DNA from: Candidatus Atribacteria bacterium
Lineage (GTDB): Bacteria; Atribacterota; Atribacteria; Atribacterales; Atribacteraceae
Direction of reading: 5' to 3'
Assembly (NCBI GenBank): GCA_018056205.1
Contig: JAGPGC010000047.1
Location: 1-7,975, forward strand
Length of the DNA: 7,975 nucleotides
How positions within the stretch are numbered: position 1 is the stretch's first letter; every line of letters starts with the position of its first letter. Below the pieces are notes generated by a model. It was not told the DNA's origin. It worked only from the letters and a program-made list of their open reading frames with translations, and did not search any database. Of this stretch, positions 6,425-7,975 are shown one piece after another. The translations under genes were made by a program, and so were the position numbers.

Positions 6425-6841
6425 TTATATTGTAATTTCGTCGAGCAAGGAGGCTTTTGCTTCTCGTAAAATTTCAGAAGCAGCTTGAACATCTTCAACT
6501 CTCATAACCACATAGGCTTTTTGACCCTGAGGAGAAACAAAAGCATAGAGATACTCGATAGAGATATCATGAAAGGTTAGGATTTCAACAATATGAGCAA
6601 GCCCTCCAGGTCGATCTTCAACACCCACCACCAGTATTTCAGTTAAAGTAGCAGTAAAATTTTCTTTGCGAAGCCGCTCAACCAACTGCTCAGGTTTTTC
6701 AACTATAAACCGGAGTACTCCAAAGTCAGCAGTATCAGCTAACGATAGGGCGCGGAGATTGACACTCCATTCTTTAAGTTTGGCTAATACGGCGTGAAGA
6801 CTTCCTGGTTTATTTTCTAAGAAAACCGATATTTGTTTCAT
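6425..6841 (-). CDS. Tandem ACT-domain protein (PaaK-associated)
   Basis: This 138-residue cytoplasmic protein consists of two ACT domains and nothing else. The first covers about residues 1-66 with the ligand-loop motif ENKPGSL (9-15). The second covers about 69-136 with EDRPGGL (75-81). ACT domains bind amino acids or related small molecules and usually regulate partner enzymes. Stand-alone double-ACT proteins are commonly found beside phenylacetate-CoA ligases and indolepyruvate:ferredoxin oxidoreductases. Here the ATG (6839-6841) overlaps the TGA of the paaK gene in an ATGA junction, and GAGG lies upstream within paaK, so translation is probably coupled. A role as allosteric sensor of an aromatic amino acid or aryl acid for the ligase is inferred. 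No catalytic domain is present. It is the last gene of its operon before the 6355-6395 hairpin. Confidence 0.9.
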   Translation of the reverse strand: MKQISVFLENKPGSLHAVLAKLKEWSVNLRALSLADTADFGVLRFIVEKPEQLVERLRKENFTATLTEILVVGVEDRPGGLAHIVEILTFHDISIEYLYAFVSPQGQKAYVVMRVEDVQAASEILREAKASLLDEITI

Positions 6842-7975
6842 AAGGATCCCTCTTTTTTCCGCAGGTCAATAACCCGCTTTGCTTTACTCTCAGAACGAAT
6901 GATGCTTTTGGGTTTAATGAGTTTTATTGAGCAAGCAAGATTTAACTCAGCTTTTATTTTTTCTTCAATATTTTTTCTGAGGGTTTCAAGAACTTTAATT
7001 TCATCGGAAAACATTTCTGATGAAACTTCAACTTCCACTTCAATTTTGTCTAAGAAATTTTCTTTGGATATAAGAATCTGATAATAGGGTTCTATGCCAT
7101 CAAAACTGAGGATAATACTTTCGATTTGGGAAGGATAGACATTTACCCCTCGGATAATGAGCATATCATCTGTTCGTGACGTGACTCGCTCCATCCTTAC
7201 TATGGTACGGCCACATTGACATTCTTCATAATTGAGAGAGGAAATGTCACCAGTTCGATATCGAATCAATGGTGTTCCTTCTTTGGTAAGAGTTGTAAAA
7301 ACCAGTTCACCAGATTTACCTGGTGGTAAGGGTTTACCAGATTGAATATCAATAATTTCCGGAATAAAACAATCTTCTGAAATATGAAGACCTTGATGAA
7401 ATTCACATTCAAATGCCACCCCAGGGCCAATAACCTCGCTTAAACCATAGATGTCGAAAGCTTGAATGGGAAGTTTTTTTTCAATTTCTACCCTCATTTC
7501 TTCCGACCAAGGTTCAGCACCGAATATTCCCAAACGAAAGGCGGTTTGTGACCAATCGATCTGGTTTTCTTTGGCAGCTTCGGAGAGATAGAGTGCATAA
7601 GATGGAGTACAACATAATACCGTGATCTGAAAGTCTTTTAAAATTTGAATTTGACGTAGAGTATTTCCACTTGACATAGGTACTACAGTTGCACCCAGTT
7701 TTTCCGCACCATAATGGACTCCTAAGCCTCCGGTAAATAATCCATATCCAAATGCTATTTGGATAGTGTCCTGTTCGGTAACACCGCATCCAGCAAGAGT
7801 CCGGGCTAACAATTGCGACCAGATTTCGATATCATTACGAGTGTATCCGACCACTGTAGCTCTCCCAGTTGAACCCGATGATGAATGAATCCGTACGATA
7901 TTTTTTAATGGCTCAGCAATAGCACCAAATGGATAAACATTTCTTAAATCCTGTTTGGTTGTAAAAGGAAGATGC
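6838..7975 (-). CDS. paaK: Phenylacetate-CoA ligase family protein, N-terminus beyond the window
   Basis: PaaK-type enzymes adenylate an aryl acid such as phenylacetate with ATP and transfer it to CoA. The frame stays open to the right edge: codons before the GTG at 7852-7854 encode [16 protein letters not shown] and the phosphate-binding loop SSSGSTGR (7861-7884), so that GTG is internal. About 378 residues are visible. The family is near 430, so roughly 50 N-terminal residues are missing. Further motifs are YGLSE (around 7438-7452), YRTGD (7246-7260), [19 protein letters not shown] before the C-terminal domain, and a near-terminal lysine (codon 6877-6879) in SKAKRVID that fits the catalytic A10 lysine. 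A CxC pair (codons 7213-7215 and 7219-7221) is typical of the PaaK subgroup. It is followed by, and overlaps, the ACT gene. In anaerobes such pairs often serve amino-acid fermentation, but the acyl substrate is unproven. Confidence 0.93.
   Translation of the reverse strand, partial: HLPFTTKQDLRNVYPFGAIAEPLKNIVRIHSSSGSTGRATVVGYTRNDIEIWSQLLARTLAGCGVTEQDTIQIAFGYGLFTGGLGVHYGAEKLGATVVPMSSGNTLRQIQILKDFQITVLCCTPSYALYLSEAAKENQIDWSQTAFRLGIFGAEPWSEEMRVEIEKKLPIQAFDIYGLSEVIGPGVAFECEFHQGLHISEDCFIPEIIDIQSGKPLPPGKSGELVFTTLTKEGTPLIRYRTGDISSLNYEECQCGRTIVRMERVTSRTDDMLIIRGVNVYPSQIESIILSFDGIEPYYQILISKENFLDKIEVEVEVSSEMFSDEIKVLETLRKNIEEKIKAELNLACSIKLIKPKSIIRSESKAKRVIDLRKKEGSL

Noticed and set aside
6833..7081. 82-codon + strand open frame opposite the 3' end of paaK
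   Set aside because: It is antisense to the C-terminal ligase domain and has no supporting start signal. The ligase frame continues unbroken.
7514..7789. 91-codon - strand open frame within paaK
   Set aside because: It is out of frame with the ligase, and its peptide is typical of a shifted reading of a real gene.
7852..7854. GTG as the start codon of the ligase
   Set aside because: The frame continues upstream to the window edge and encodes the essential phosphate-binding loop SSSGSTGR and LPFTTK, so this is an internal valine.
1..7975. Defence system, prophage, insertion sequence, CRISPR array or RNA gene
   Set aside because: I read both strands and found no transposase, integrase, regularly spaced repeats, tRNA-like cloverleaf or rRNA segment. 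Every stretch over about 210 bases is explained by a recognised coding gene.

Overview
This 7,975-base window is AT-rich with no long gene-free stretch. It reads as chromosomal DNA from an anaerobic bacterium that probably has an outer membrane. The clues are an MsbA-type ABC half-transporter, a GT19/LpxB-related glycosyltransferase, a rubrerythrin-type ferritin-like protein and a PaaK-type aryl-CoA ligase paired with a tandem ACT protein. Low GC, strong GGAGG-type ribosome binding sites and a DUF4416 gene would fit a deep-branching anaerobic lineage such as Atribacterota. That assignment is an inference from gene content, not a sequence match. I see no rRNA, tRNA, CRISPR array, insertion sequence or phage gene.

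Left block (1-2346). The tail of an unidentified + strand gene overlaps the start of a complete ABC half-transporter by 7 bases. That transporter runs tail-to-tail into a - strand DUF4416 gene, and the two coding ends overlap by 7 bases.

Middle block (2347-5185). A 208-base divergent intergenic region carries plausible extended -10 promoters in both directions. From it runs a tight + strand cluster: a rubredoxin-less ferritin-like diiron protein, a two-domain DJ-1/PfpI-peroxiredoxin fusion, and a zinc-dependent sorbitol/xylitol-type dehydrogenase. Gaps are 23 to 36 bases and each gene has a strong Shine-Dalgarno sequence. The set looks like oxidative or carbonyl stress handling plus a polyol/alcohol oxidoreductase. 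The most unusual feature of the window is here: the peroxiredoxin half of the fusion appears to have lost the peroxidatic cysteine (Ala) and the conserved active-site arginine (Trp), while the DJ-1 half keeps its Cys-His nucleophile elbow.

Right block (5186-7975). A + strand lipid-A-disaccharide-synthase-related glycosyltransferase ends inside a perfect 14-bp inverted repeat. This repeat probably terminates transcription from both sides, because a - strand operon converges on it. That operon is paaK, which runs off the right edge and lacks its N-terminus here, followed by a double ACT-domain gene that starts within the paaK stop codon (ATGA overlap). The pair fits fermentation of aromatic amino acids or activation of aryl acids, with the ACT protein as a likely ligand sensor.
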